The notes under the pieces were generated by a model. The model had not been told where the DNA came from and did no database searches. It saw only the letters and a program-made list of their open reading frames with translations. A stretch of DNA of 64,000 nucleotides from Burkholderia sp. WSM2232 (GTDB lineage Bacteria; Pseudomonadota; Gammaproteobacteria; Burkholderiales; Burkholderiaceae): assembly GCF_000472545.1 (NCBI RefSeq), contig NZ_AWZV01000020.1, positions 256-64,255 on the forward strand, written 5' to 3'. The position numbers were made by a program, and so were the translations under genes. Positions 43,946-52,670 of this stretch are shown here, piece after piece (positions within the stretch are counted from its first letter, which is position 1; each line of letters opens with the position of its first letter).

Positions 43946-44707
43946 CTACAACGTTTTCCCCGCTTCGAGCCAGCCGTTGACCACTGCGATGGCTGTCGAG
44001 CGGTTGTGCACGCCGAGCGCCCGAAAGATCACCGACAGATGCACCTTGACCGTGCCCTCGGCGACGCCCAGTTCGCGCGCGATCATCTTGTTGGTCCAGC
44101 CACGATGCACGAGCCGCATGATGTCCTGTTGACGGGGCGACAGATTTTCCAGCAGATGCTGCTGATGCGGCTGCAACGCCTGGCCTGGCGCCCCGGGTTC
44201 GGGGAGCGTCGCTGTGTCTTGTGCGGCCGAGCTCGCCGTGGCCTGCGGGGTGGGCGCCGCGTTCACGCGCTCGGCGCTTGCGTCGGGGGATCGGGCCTCG
44301 CGCGAGCCAAGCAGGCTCAGCGCTTCCATCGGCACGTAGGCGCCGCCCGACAGCACGAGTTCGATTGCCTTGAGCATGACGCTCGCGGGCTGCCGCTTCG
44401 GCACGAAGCCGAGCGCGCCCGCGGCCAGCACGGCGCGCATTTCTTCGGGCGATTCTTCCGCCGAGAGCACGACCACCGGCAACGCGGGATTGGCCTTCAA
44501 AAGCATTTCCAGCGACGACGCGCCGCTCATGCCCGGCATATGCAGATCGACGATCGCGAGATCGTGATCCGCGTCGGGCCGCGCGGCCGCGGCGAGGGTT
44601 TCCCACGTGTCGGCTTCGTCGAACAGGGCGTCGGGGTCGAGCCCGCGCAGCATGCCCTTGACGCCTTGCCGGATCAATTCGTGGTCGTCCGCCACAAGAA
44701 ACTTCAT
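43946..44707 (-). CDS. LuxR/NarL-type response regulator
   Basis: 253 residues. Receiver domain: VADDHELIRQGVKGML, phospho-Asp54 in IVDLHMPGMSG, and FVPKRQPASVML with the conserved Lys. A Pro/Ala-rich linker of about 50 residues (SREARSPDASAERVNAAPTPQAT), longer than usual, leads to a C-terminal LuxR helix-turn-helix (LSPRQQDIMRLVHRGWTNKMIARELGVAEGTVKVHLSVIFRALGVHNRSTAI). GGAG before ATG 44707. Convergent with the hybrid kinase. Confidence 0.92.
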   Translation of the reverse strand: MKFLVADDHELIRQGVKGMLRGLDPDALFDEADTWETLAAAARPDADHDLAIVDLHMPGMSGASSLEMLLKANPALPVVVLSAEESPEEMRAVLAAGALGFVPKRQPASVMLKAIELVLSGGAYVPMEALSLLGSREARSPDASAERVNAAPTPQATASSAAQDTATLPEPGAPGQALQPHQQHLLENLSPRQQDIMRLVHRGWTNKMIARELGVAEGTVKVHLSVIFRALGVHNRSTAIAVVNGWLEAGKTL

Positions 44708-45049
44708 GATGTCTCCACGAGTCGAGCTTGCGTGTTGTGGACTACCGCCGTTGCCAGGTCCCGTTTTACTTCTATTGTCGTGAATCGCATCATTGCCGGC
44801 TACCCCGTGATCGTAAGCCGATCGGTTGGCGCGGCGGGCCTTGCGGTTCGCCGCGCCGTCATTCTCTGCTTGTGGCATCGCCGGCGCCACGCTTTTTTGT
44901 TTGTACTGTGCTGGCTGGTCTCTCTCGCGCATCGGCCCCGGCTTGCTACGTAGACGAGCCGCGCGCGCCGTTTTTTAAGCGGCGCGGCAGCGGATGCAGA
45001 AGGTTATGCGAGGCGGATCGAGCCGCCCGGACGCGCGTGCGCCGGGCCG
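44708..45049. other. Intergenic region between response regulator and bd-oxidase operon
   Basis: About 340 nt holding the response-regulator promoter and the 3' end of the oxidase operon. A GC-rich inverted repeat near 44958-44988 (GCCGCG...CGCCG / CGGCGCGGC around TTTTTT) could fold but has no downstream T-run. No gene seen. Confidence 0.4.
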
Positions 45050-45202
45050 TTATTTCACCGCAAAAAGCGTCGCATTCATCAGAAGCTTGAAGGCGTAACC
45101 GAGCGACATGGCGGAACCCACGCCGAAGCACCACAGCGCAATGAACCAGAGCCAGCCCGGCAGCTTGCGCGCGGACTTAGTGATAGTGATGTTGGTCGCC
45201 AT
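45050..45202 (-). CDS. Small single-helix subunit of bd-type oxidase (CydX/DUF2474-like)
   Basis: 50 residues (ATG 45202, TAA 45050-45052). The sequence begins MATNITITKSARKLPGWLWF, then has one membrane helix (about 17-42) with two tryptophans and a short C-terminal tail ending FAVK. One-helix proteins of 30-50 residues follow cydB in many operons and stabilise the oxidase (CydX, or DUF2474 in the cyanide-insensitive branch). It overlaps the cydB 3' end by 26 nt in another frame, so translation is coupled. Confidence 0.75.
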   Translation of the reverse strand: MATNITITKSARKLPGWLWFIALWCFGVGSAMSLGYAFKLLMNATLFAVK

Positions 45203-46181
45203 GACGCACCTTCCCGCGAAATACCCAGTAACCCATCGTCGTATAGGCGATGATGATCGGCAGAATCACCACCGCGCCAACCAGCGTGAAAGTCTGGCTC
45301 GAGCGCGGCGCGGCCGCTTCCCACAGCGTGACGCTCGACGGAATCGCATACGGCCACAGGCTCACCAGCAAGCCCGCATAACCGAGCAGCACGAGCAGCA
45401 GCGCGAGCGCGAATGGGGTGTTGTGATGCCGCTCGCGCACCGCGCGGCGCATGAAGAACGCGCACGCGGCAACCAGGAACGGCACCGGCAGCAGCCGGTA
45501 GAAGAGGCCGTCGTCGAACCAGCGCTGCGCGATGTTCGGGTCCTGCAGCGGCGTCCACAGGCTCACCGTCGCGATGAAGCCGAGCAGCACGACCGTCAGC
45601 GGCCAGACCACACGATGCAGGCGGCGCTGCAGATCGCCTTCGGTCTTTGCGACCAGCCAGCAGCAGCCCAGCAACGCATAGGTGACGACGAGCCCGAGTC
45701 CCGTCAGCAGGCTGAACGGCGTGAGCCAGCCGAAGGCGTCGCCTGCGTAGGCACCGTCCACCACCGGAATGCCCTGCAAAAACGCGCCCAGCGCGACGCC
45801 CTGGAAAAACGCGGCGCCCGCCGAGCCGCCGATAAAAGCGAGGTCCCACAGGTGTCTCGTGCGGTTCGCCTTCGCGCGAATCTCGAACGACACGCCACGA
45901 AAGATCAGGAACACCAGCATGAAGATGAGCGGCAGATAAAGTGCCGAGAGCACCGTCGAATACACCATCGGGAACACGGCGAAGAGCGCGGCGCCGCCGA
46001 GCACGAGCCACGTCTCGTTGCCGTCCCAGACGGGCGCGACGGTGTTCATCATCAGATCGCGTTCTTTCTCGTCGGGGAAAAATGGAAAGACGATGCCTAT
46101 GCCGAGGTCGAAGCCGTCCAGCACGACATACATGAAAAGGCCCAGGGCGATGATCGCGGCCCACACTACGGTGACGTCCAT
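45177..46181 (-). CDS. cydB: Cytochrome bd-type quinol oxidase subunit II (CioB/CydB)
   Basis: 334 residues, eight membrane helices. ALGLFMYVVLDGFDLGIG at the N-terminus, FPFFPDEKERDLMMNTVAPVWDGNETWLVLGG, and FRGVSFEIRAK are signatures of the d-subunit. It supports the heme-bearing subunit I. The 24-nt gap after cydA and the overlapping small subunit gene show a three-gene operon. The C-terminal HGDQHHYH tail is histidine-rich. Confidence 0.94.
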   Translation of the reverse strand: MDVTVVWAAIIALGLFMYVVLDGFDLGIGIVFPFFPDEKERDLMMNTVAPVWDGNETWLVLGGAALFAVFPMVYSTVLSALYLPLIFMLVFLIFRGVSFEIRAKANRTRHLWDLAFIGGSAGAAFFQGVALGAFLQGIPVVDGAYAGDAFGWLTPFSLLTGLGLVVTYALLGCCWLVAKTEGDLQRRLHRVVWPLTVVLLGFIATVSLWTPLQDPNIAQRWFDDGLFYRLLPVPFLVAACAFFMRRAVRERHHNTPFALALLLVLLGYAGLLVSLWPYAIPSSVTLWEAAAPRSSQTFTLVGAVVILPIIIAYTTMGYWVFRGKVRHGDQHHYH

Positions 46182-46205
46182 TTGGTTACTCGCAAGCTGC
46201 GTGGG

Positions 46206-47618
46206 TTAGGCGGCGTCGATCATCTGATCGGCGGCGGAGAAAGGGCGGCGCGCGGTCTGATTCGGCGTGTGCTCCGGCACGCCGTGCGGCGTCTGACCAG
46301 GCAGGGTCGGACCGGTGCCCATCAGCTTGAGCATGTAGTAGATGCCGGTGCCGAACACGAGGCAGTAGACGACCACGAACGCCATGAGCGAAATGCCGAC
46401 CTGCTGTGCGGTGAGCGGCGACACAGCCTGCGAGGTGCGCATCACGCCGTACACGACCCACGGCTGGCGGCCGGCTTCGGTGGTGACCCAGCCCGCTAGC
46501 AGCGAGAGGAAGCCGCTCGGCGCCATGGCCACGGCAAAGCGGTGGAACCACTTCGATTCGTACAGGCGGCCGCGGCGGCGCAACAGCCATGCGGCGACCG
46601 ACATCGCGATCATCAGCATGCCGAGGCCCACCATGATGCGAAAGCTCCAGAACACCACCGTCGAATTCGGCCGGTCCTCAGGCGGGAATTCTTTCAGGCC
46701 GCGAATTTCGCCGTCCCAACTATGCGTGAGGATCAGGCTGCCGAGGTGGGGAATCGACACCGCGTAGCGCGTGGTTTGCGCCTGCATGTCGGGAATGCCG
46801 AACAGGTTCAGCGCAGTGCCGCCTTTCTCCGTTTCCCACAGACCTTCGATGGCCGCGATCTTGGCCGGCTGATATTCGCGCGTGTTCAGGCCATGCTGAT
46901 CGCCGACGAACGCCTGGATCGGCGTGAGGATGAGCAGCAGCCAGAGTGCCATGGAGAACATCTTCTTGACGGCCGGATCGCGCCGTCCGCGCAGCAGATG
47001 CCACGCGCCCACCGCTGCGACGACGAGCCCCGCGACGATGAACGCCGCAAGCGCCATATGCGCAAGCCGGTAGGGGAACGACGGGTTGAAGATGATCTTG
47101 AACCAGTCGAGCGGCACGACCTGGCCGTTCACCACTTCGAAGCCTTGCGGCGTTTGCATCCAGCTATTCGACGCGAGAATCCAGAAGGTGGAGATCAGCG
47201 TGCCGATGGCCACCATCAGCGTGGCGCCGAAGTGAGCGCGCGGGCTCACGCGCTGCCAGCCGAATAGCATGATGCCCAGAAAGCCCGCTTCGAGAAAGAA
47301 CGCGGTCATGACCTCGTACATCAGAAGCGGCCCGGTGACAGGCCCGGCGAAACTGGAGAATCCCGACCAGTTGGTGCCGAACTGGTAACTCATTACGACA
47401 CCGGAGACCACGCCCATGCCGAACGCAACGGCGAAGATCTTCGACCAGAACAGGCACAGGTCTTTGTAGTACGCCTTGCCGGTCTTGAGCCAGCGCCATT
47501 CGAGCACCGCGATGAAACTCGCGAGGCCGATGCTCAGCGCCGGAAAAACAATGTGGAAGGAAACGGTGAACGCGAACTGGATGCGGGCGAGGTCGAATGC
47601 CGATATTGCGGAGTTCAT
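46206..47618 (-). CDS. cydA: Cytochrome bd-type quinol oxidase subunit I (CioA/CydA, short Q-loop)
   Basis: 470 residues. The heme b595 ligand His is in FTVSFHIVFPALSIG (His22), the second His in YRLAHMALAAF, and the Met ligand in GLGMLMIAMS. The quinone loop is short: GDQHGLNTREYQPAKIAAIEGLW leads on without the long insert of the E. coli protein, which marks the cyanide-insensitive (CIO) group. GWVTTEAGRQPWVVYGVMRTS is conserved. ATG 47618 gives the normal N-terminus MNSAISAFDLARIQFAFT; there is no clear Shine-Dalgarno. It keeps respiration going at low oxygen or under inhibitors. Confidence 0.94.
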   Translation of the reverse strand: MNSAISAFDLARIQFAFTVSFHIVFPALSIGLASFIAVLEWRWLKTGKAYYKDLCLFWSKIFAVAFGMGVVSGVVMSYQFGTNWSGFSSFAGPVTGPLLMYEVMTAFFLEAGFLGIMLFGWQRVSPRAHFGATLMVAIGTLISTFWILASNSWMQTPQGFEVVNGQVVPLDWFKIIFNPSFPYRLAHMALAAFIVAGLVVAAVGAWHLLRGRRDPAVKKMFSMALWLLLILTPIQAFVGDQHGLNTREYQPAKIAAIEGLWETEKGGTALNLFGIPDMQAQTTRYAVSIPHLGSLILTHSWDGEIRGLKEFPPEDRPNSTVVFWSFRIMVGLGMLMIAMSVAAWLLRRRGRLYESKWFHRFAVAMAPSGFLSLLAGWVTTEAGRQPWVVYGVMRTSQAVSPLTAQQVGISLMAFVVVYCLVFGTGIYYMLKLMGTGPTLPGQTPHGVPEHTPNQTARRPFSAADQMIDAA

Positions 47619-47794
47619 GATGATGATGGCGTGATGCCGCTCGTTGCGGACTACGCGCGTCGACCGGTGTCGGTGCGCACTGCGTTTCGCAGATGGCCGA
47701 AGATTAGGGGAAGACGAGAATTGATGCTGCGGTGCGACGTGCGTCAACAAACCGCGTTGTTTTCTTTGGCGGCTACTTTGTTGCAACGCAAATA

Positions 47795-47810
47795 GCTGAT
47801 CTATATCAGC
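47795..47810. promoter_or_regulatory. FNR/ANR-type box upstream of cydA
   Basis: GCTGAT-CTAT-ATCAGC, a perfect 6-bp inverted repeat with a 4-nt spacer. It contains the TGAT-N4-ATCA core of FNR/ANR sites (consensus TTGAT-N4-ATCAA). It lies 177 nt before the cydA start. Oxygen-responsive control of a bd oxidase is biologically expected. Confidence 0.6.
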
Positions 47811-48118
47811 TTTTTCTTATGGCTCGAGATGGCGCCTCATGAGCCGCAGGGCATGCGAGTGCGGCAATCGACCGCGTCGCAACATGGCCGCCGCGGGTCA
47901 GCCGAGGCGGGGAAGAGGCAGATAGCCGGGGGATCTCGGACGTCGCGTGGAGGGGCGTGCGCGGCGCTCCCGTTCAGGATGGTTGAGCAAGTCGTTAAGT
48001 TATACGACATCGCATATTGAAGGCGTTGATCGCCCCCGTTTCTGGGCTGCATCAGGCACTGAAAGCTGACCGCAAATACGGGTAAATGCCTAGTTGAAAT
48101 CCGTTCCTGCTTCGTTGA

Positions 48119-48136
48119 TAGTACGTTATCGTACAA
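48119..48136. promoter_or_regulatory. Aldarate-regulon operator before udh
   Basis: TAGTACGTTATCGTACAA, with a GTACG-N4-CGTAC palindromic core. It matches the TTRTACG-N4-CGTAYAA dyad shared with the garL, dehydrogenase, kdgD and garD promoters. It lies 88 nt before ATG 48225. Confidence 0.65.
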
Positions 48137-48224
48137 CTAGTCGCTGATCCGCAGACAATCTTGCCCAAGGCCCCGGCGCTAATCGTCGACCTCGCCGACC
48201 GGCCGGTGCAGTAAAGGAACCCGT

Positions 48225-49016
48225 ATGAAGAAGATCGCCCTCAGTGGCGCCGGCGGCCAGCTCGGCTCGGTCGTGCGCGCCGCATTCATTGCGCGCGGCA
48301 CGCCGCTGCGCTCGGCGGCCGGCTCGAAACCGCTCACGCCGCTCGTCGACGGCGAAGACGTCATGCATGGCGACCTGCGCGATCCGGCGGTGGTCGATCG
48401 GCTGCTCGACGGCGTGGACGTGCTGATCCACTTTGCCGGCACGAGCGTCGAGCGCCCGCTGCCCGAGATCATTGAAAACAATCTGCGCGGCCTCGTCGAA
48501 GTGTACGAAGGCGCGCGGCGCCACGGCGTCAAGCGCATCGTGTTCGCGAGTTCCAATCACGCTATCGGCATGTACCCGGTGACCGAGCGTCTGTCGCTCG
48601 ACTGCGAGCTGCGTCCGGACGGCTTCTATGGCCTCAGCAAGGTGTGGGGCGAAGCGCTCGCTCGCATGTACTGGGACAAGCATGGCATCGAGAGCGTGTG
48701 CGTGCGCATCGGCAGCTGTCTGGAACGCCCGACCGAACCGCGCCATTTGAGCACCTGGTTCGGCCATGCCGATCTGATGCATTTCCTCGATCGCTGCATC
48801 GAGGCAGAAGAGCTGGGCTTTATCACCGTGTGGGGCGTGTCGGCCAATACGCGCAGCTGGTGGGACAACAGCGGCGCGGCGCGCCTCGGCTACACGCCCA
48901 CGCAGAACGCCGAGGACTACGCCGAAGAAGTGCTGGCCCGCCCCAATCCCCTCGATGCACTCGGCCAGCGCTTCCAGGGCGGCGGCTTCGTCGGCATCGA
49001 CTATTCGCGCGATTGA
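48225..49016 (+). CDS. udh: Uronate dehydrogenase
   Basis: 263 residues, an extended short-chain dehydrogenase. The Rossmann glycine motif is LSGAGGQLGSVV (6-17), and the catalytic Tyr135/Lys139 pair is in FYGLSKVWGE. SSNHAIGMYP and RIGSCLERPTEPRHLSTWF match bacterial Udh, which oxidises galacturonate and glucuronate with NAD+ to the aldaro-lactone. AAGGAAC lies before ATG 48225. First gene of a two-gene unit with the transporter. Confidence 0.92.
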   Translation: MKKIALSGAGGQLGSVVRAAFIARGTPLRSAAGSKPLTPLVDGEDVMHGDLRDPAVVDRLLDGVDVLIHFAGTSVERPLPEIIENNLRGLVEVYEGARRHGVKRIVFASSNHAIGMYPVTERLSLDCELRPDGFYGLSKVWGEALARMYWDKHGIESVCVRIGSCLERPTEPRHLSTWFGHADLMHFLDRCIEAEELGFITVWGVSANTRSWWDNSGAARLGYTPTQNAEDYAEEVLARPNPLDALGQRFQGGGFVGIDYSRD

Positions 49017-49092
49017 GAGCGCACTGCGCGGGCGCCGCTTGCGCGGCGCCGTGCGCCACAAGCAGGTTCAAGCATTACCAGGAGACGCAGCA

Positions 49093-50391
49093 ATGAAGAT
49101 CAAGGGTATCCGCTGGTGGATGGTCAGTCTGGTCGCGGCCGGGCTCATCATCAATTATCTGGCGCGCAACACGCTGTCGGTGGCCGCACCGACGCTGATG
49201 AAGGACCTGCACATCACCACCGAGCAATACGCTCACGTGGTGATCGCGTGGCAGCTCTGCTATGCATTCATGCAGCCGGTTGCGGGCTTCCTGCTCGATA
49301 CGGTCGGCACCAAGATCGGCTTCGCCGCGTTCGCGCTGGCGTGGTCGCTCGCCTGCGCTGCGGCCGCGTGGTCGACGGGCTGGCGCAGCCTCGCATTTTT
49401 CCGCGGCCTGCTCGGCATCGCGGAGGCGGCGGGCATTCCGGCCGGCGTGAAGGCGACGAGCGAGTGGTTTCCGGCGAGAGAGCGGTCGGTGGCTATCGGC
49501 TGGTTCAACATTGGCTCGTCGATTGGCGCGTTGCTGGCGCCGCCGCTCGTGGTGTGGGCGCTGCTGCATGGCGAGTGGCAACTGGCATTCGTGATTGTCG
49601 GCGTGGCGGGAATCATCTGGAGCGTGGTGTGGATGCTGCTGTACAAGCATCCGCGCCATCAGAAAATGCTGGGTGATGCCGAGCGCGACTACATTCTGAG
49701 CGGTCAGGAGGCAAAGCATAGCGACAGCGGCGCGCCGAGGCGCAACTGGTTTGCGATGCTGAAGAGCCGCGACTTCTGGGCAATCGGCATTCCGCGCATT
49801 CTGTCGGAACCTGCATGGCAGACCTTCAACGCATGGATTCCGCTCTACATGATGACTGAGCGTCACATGAACCTGAAGGAAATCGCGCTCTATGCGTGGA
49901 TGCCGTTTCTTGCCGCGGATGTCGGCTGCGTGTTGGGCGGCTATCTGAGCCCGCTGTTTCACAAGTACGCGAAGGTGTCGCTCTTCACGTCGCGCAAGAT
50001 GGTGTTCGTGGTCGGCGCGCTGTGCATGATCGGACCGGCGTGCGTGGGTCTCGTCGCAAGCCCGTATGTCGCGGTGGCGCTGCTGTGCGTGGGCGGTTTT
50101 GCGCACCAGACGCTGTCGGGCGCGTTGTACGCGATCACTTCCGACATGTTCGGCAAGAACGAAGTTGCGACCGCAACGGGCATGGGCGGCATGGCTGGCT
50201 ACCTGGGCGCGGCGGCGTTCACGGCGCTGTTCGGCGTGCTCGTCACGCAGGTCGGCTATAGCCCGCTTTTCGTGGTGCTCGCGGTGTTCGACATCATTGC
50301 GGCCGGCGTGGTCTGCCTGCTTGCAAGGAGCGCAGACAGGACGCCGGAGCCGCGCTGGTCGCAAGTCAACGGGACGGCGGCCGCTAAATAA
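49093..50391 (+). CDS. MFS hexuronate transporter (ExuT-like, ACS family)
   Basis: 432 residues, twelve membrane helices. The N-terminal RWWMVSLVAAGLIINYLARNTLSVAAPTLMKDLHITTEQY and KATSEWFPARERSVAIGWFNIGSSIGALLAPPL are typical of the anion:cation symporter family (ExuT, GudP, GarP). Placement directly after udh (76 nt) points to galacturonate/glucuronate uptake by H+ symport. AGGAGA before ATG 49093; the open frame extending upstream overlaps udh and is not used. Confidence 0.88.
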   Translation: MKIKGIRWWMVSLVAAGLIINYLARNTLSVAAPTLMKDLHITTEQYAHVVIAWQLCYAFMQPVAGFLLDTVGTKIGFAAFALAWSLACAAAAWSTGWRSLAFFRGLLGIAEAAGIPAGVKATSEWFPARERSVAIGWFNIGSSIGALLAPPLVVWALLHGEWQLAFVIVGVAGIIWSVVWMLLYKHPRHQKMLGDAERDYILSGQEAKHSDSGAPRRNWFAMLKSRDFWAIGIPRILSEPAWQTFNAWIPLYMMTERHMNLKEIALYAWMPFLAADVGCVLGGYLSPLFHKYAKVSLFTSRKMVFVVGALCMIGPACVGLVASPYVAVALLCVGGFAHQTLSGALYAITSDMFGKNEVATATGMGGMAGYLGAAAFTALFGVLVTQVGYSPLFVVLAVFDIIAAGVVCLLARSADRTPEPRWSQVNGTAAAK

Positions 50392-50450
50392 CGGAGCCCG
50401 CTGCTTCACGACATGTTGCGCCTGCATCACCCGCGCGACGCTGAACCGGA

Positions 50451-50478
50451 ACGGCGCCTGCGGGCGCCGTTTCCTTTT
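50451..50478 (+). terminator. Intrinsic terminator of the udh-MFS operon
   Basis: ACGGCGCC, TGCG loop, GGCGCCGT, then TTCCTTTT. The stem can be extended by the flanking GGA/TCC. It lies 60 nt after the MFS stop. Confidence 0.8.
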
Positions 50479-50688
50479 ACGGATTCCTTTTGACCTTCAC
50501 GCGGCAAGCTTCGCCGCGTGTGCAGCGCCGCCGCTCGCGCCAGCACGTGCCGCACGTGCGGTCAGGCGCTGTGGGATAATCGCGTGCTTTGCCCGCGGCG
50601 CGGCTCAAAAGGTTGTTCGCACGGGCGTTCGAGGGGCCGTCACTCCCTTGGCCCGCTTCTTTCAAGCGATATTCATTCAACAACCACG

Positions 50689-52548
50689 ATGCCCGCATAC
50701 CGTTCCAAAACCTCCACCGCCGGCCGCAACATGGCAGGCGCGCGCTCGCTGTGGCGCGCGACCGGCATGAAAGACGAAGACTTTTCCAAGCCGATCATCG
50801 CGGTGGTCAACTCGTTCACCCAGTTCGTGCCTGGCCACGTGCACCTGAAAGACCTCGGCCAACTCGTCGCGCGCGAGATCGAAGCAGCCGGCGGCGTCGC
50901 CAAGGAGTTCAACACCATTGCCGTCGACGACGGCATTGCAATGGGCCACGACGGCATGCTGTACTCGCTGCCGAGCCGCGACATCATTGCCGATTCGGTG
51001 GAGTACATGGTCAACGCGCACTGCGCCGACGCGATGGTGTGCATCTCGAACTGCGACAAGATCACCCCCGGCATGCTGATGGCCGCGATGCGCCTGAACA
51101 TCCCCGTGGTGTTCGTTTCCGGCGGCCCGATGGAAGCCGGCAAGACGCGCCTCGCAAATCCGAAAACCGGCACAATCGAGTTCAAGAAACTCGACCTGGT
51201 GGACGCCATGGTGATCGCCGCGGACAAGGCCTATTCCGACGCGGACGTCGCCGAAGTGGAGCGCTCCGCCTGCCCGACCTGTGGTTCGTGCTCGGGCATG
51301 TTCACGGCCAATTCGATGAACTGCCTGACCGAGGCGCTGGGTCTTTCGTTGCCGGGCAACGGCACGGTGGTCGCCACGCACGCGGACCGCGAGCAGCTCT
51401 TCAAGCGCGCCGGCCGCCGCATCGTCGAACTGGCGCGCGAGTATTACGAGCAGGAAAAGGCGAGCGTGCTGCCGCGCGCAGTCGGCTTCAAGGCTTTCGA
51501 AAATGCGATGACGCTCGACATCGCGATGGGCGGTTCGACCAACACGATTCTCCACTTGCTGGCAATTGCGCGCGAAGCCGGGATCGACTTCACGATGACC
51601 GACATCGACCGGTTGTCGCGTGTCGTGCCGCAACTGTGCAAGGTTGCGCCCAACACCAACAAGTACCACATCGAAGACGTGCACCGCGCGGGCGGCATCA
51701 TGGCGATTCTCGGCGAGCTGGACCGCGCGGGCAAACTGCACACGGACGTGCCCACGGTCCATGCACCCACGTTGAAGGACGCGCTCGATCAGTGGGATAT
51801 TGTCCGCACGCAGGACGAAGCTGTTCGCACCTTCTACATGGCGGGCCCGGCGGGCATTCCGACCCAGGTGGCGTTCAGCCAGAACACGCGCTGGCCGAGT
51901 CTCGACCTCGACCGCGCGGAAGGCTGCATTCGCTCATACGAGCACGCGTTCTCGAAGGAAGGCGGCCTGGCGGTGCTGACGGGCAATATCGCGCTCGACG
52001 GTTGCGTGGTGAAAACCGCCGGGGTCGACGAAAGCATCCTGGTGTTCGAAGGCACGGCGCACGTAACCGAATCGCAGGACGAAGCGGTCGAAAACATTCT
52101 CGCGGGCAAGGTGAAGGCGGGGGATGTGGTGATCGTGCGTTACGAAGGTCCGAAGGGCGGACCGGGCATGCAGGAAATGCTTTATCCGACGAGCTACATC
52201 AAATCACAAGGGCTCGGCAAAGCCTGTGCGCTGCTGACCGACGGCCGTTTTTCGGGGGGCACCTCGGGCCTCTCTATCGGCCACTGCTCGCCGGAAGCGG
52301 CGGCGGGCGGCGCGATCGGCCTCGTGCGCGACGGCGACAAGATCCGCATCGACATTCCGAACCGCACCATCAACGTACTGCTGTCGGATGCGGAACTGGC
52401 AAGCCGCCGCGAGGAGCAGAATGCGAAGGGCTGGAAGCCGGCGAAGCCGCGTCCGCGCCAGGTGTCCGCGGCGCTCAAGGCCTACGCCAAGCTGGTGATG
52501 TCCGCGGACAAGGGCGCGGTGCGCGATCTGTCGCTGCTGGACGATTGA
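50689..52548 (+). CDS. ilvD: Dihydroxy-acid dehydratase, long enteric-type
   Basis: 619 residues. It removes water from 2,3-dihydroxyisovalerate and its homologue in valine/isoleucine synthesis. The sequence follows E. coli IlvD almost word for word: MPAYRSKTSTAGRNMAGARSLWRATGM, IAVVNSFTQFVPGHVHLKDLG, Cys122 in SNCDKITPG, Cys195 and flanking cysteines in ACPTCGSCSGMFTANSMNCL, and TDGRFSGGTSGLSIGH. Length and motifs place it in the 4Fe-4S long group, whereas Burkholderiaceae usually also have a shorter IlvD (general knowledge). It sits between uronate genes with its own terminator. No aldarate operator is seen upstream. Other members of the IlvD/EDD family act on sugar acids, but the close IlvD match argues against that here. 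Confidence 0.92.
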   Translation: MPAYRSKTSTAGRNMAGARSLWRATGMKDEDFSKPIIAVVNSFTQFVPGHVHLKDLGQLVAREIEAAGGVAKEFNTIAVDDGIAMGHDGMLYSLPSRDIIADSVEYMVNAHCADAMVCISNCDKITPGMLMAAMRLNIPVVFVSGGPMEAGKTRLANPKTGTIEFKKLDLVDAMVIAADKAYSDADVAEVERSACPTCGSCSGMFTANSMNCLTEALGLSLPGNGTVVATHADREQLFKRAGRRIVELAREYYEQEKASVLPRAVGFKAFENAMTLDIAMGGSTNTILHLLAIAREAGIDFTMTDIDRLSRVVPQLCKVAPNTNKYHIEDVHRAGGIMAILGELDRAGKLHTDVPTVHAPTLKDALDQWDIVRTQDEAVRTFYMAGPAGIPTQVAFSQNTRWPSLDLDRAEGCIRSYEHAFSKEGGLAVLTGNIALDGCVVKTAGVDESILVFEGTAHVTESQDEAVENILAGKVKAGDVVIVRYEGPKGGPGMQEMLYPTSYIKSQGLGKACALLTDGRFSGGTSGLSIGHCSPEAAAGGAIGLVRDGDKIRIDIPNRTINVLLSDAELASRREEQNAKGWKPAKPRPRQVSAALKAYAKLVMSADKGAVRDLSLLDD

Positions 52549-52598
52549 TTCCGCGTTGGATATCGTGCGGGGCCTTGCGCCCTGGTTCGTAGAAAAAA

Positions 52599-52622
52599 CC
52601 GCTCCGTGGAGCGGTTTTTTTT
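52599..52622. terminator. Bidirectional intrinsic terminator (ilvD / polygalacturonase)
   Basis: Stem CCGCTC / GAGCGG around CGTG, flanked by A6 on the left and T8 on the right, so it works for both converging genes. It lies 50 nt past ilvD and 49 nt past the GH28 stop. Confidence 0.88.
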
Positions 52623-52670
52623 CGCCATCATTGCGGCGCGGCTGCCACCGCGCGTTTGTGCTTACCGCTG

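Larger units (their letters stand above)
47619..48224. other. Divergent control region, cydAB operon / udh operon
   Basis: About 600 nt between divergent starts with no credible gene. It carries the FNR-type box at 47795-47810 on the cydA side and the aldarate-regulon operator at 48119-48136 on the udh side. Confidence 0.6.

Noticed and set aside
47829..48136. Short open frames between cydA and udh
   Set aside because: They lie in a regulatory gap on both strands without start signals or family resemblance.
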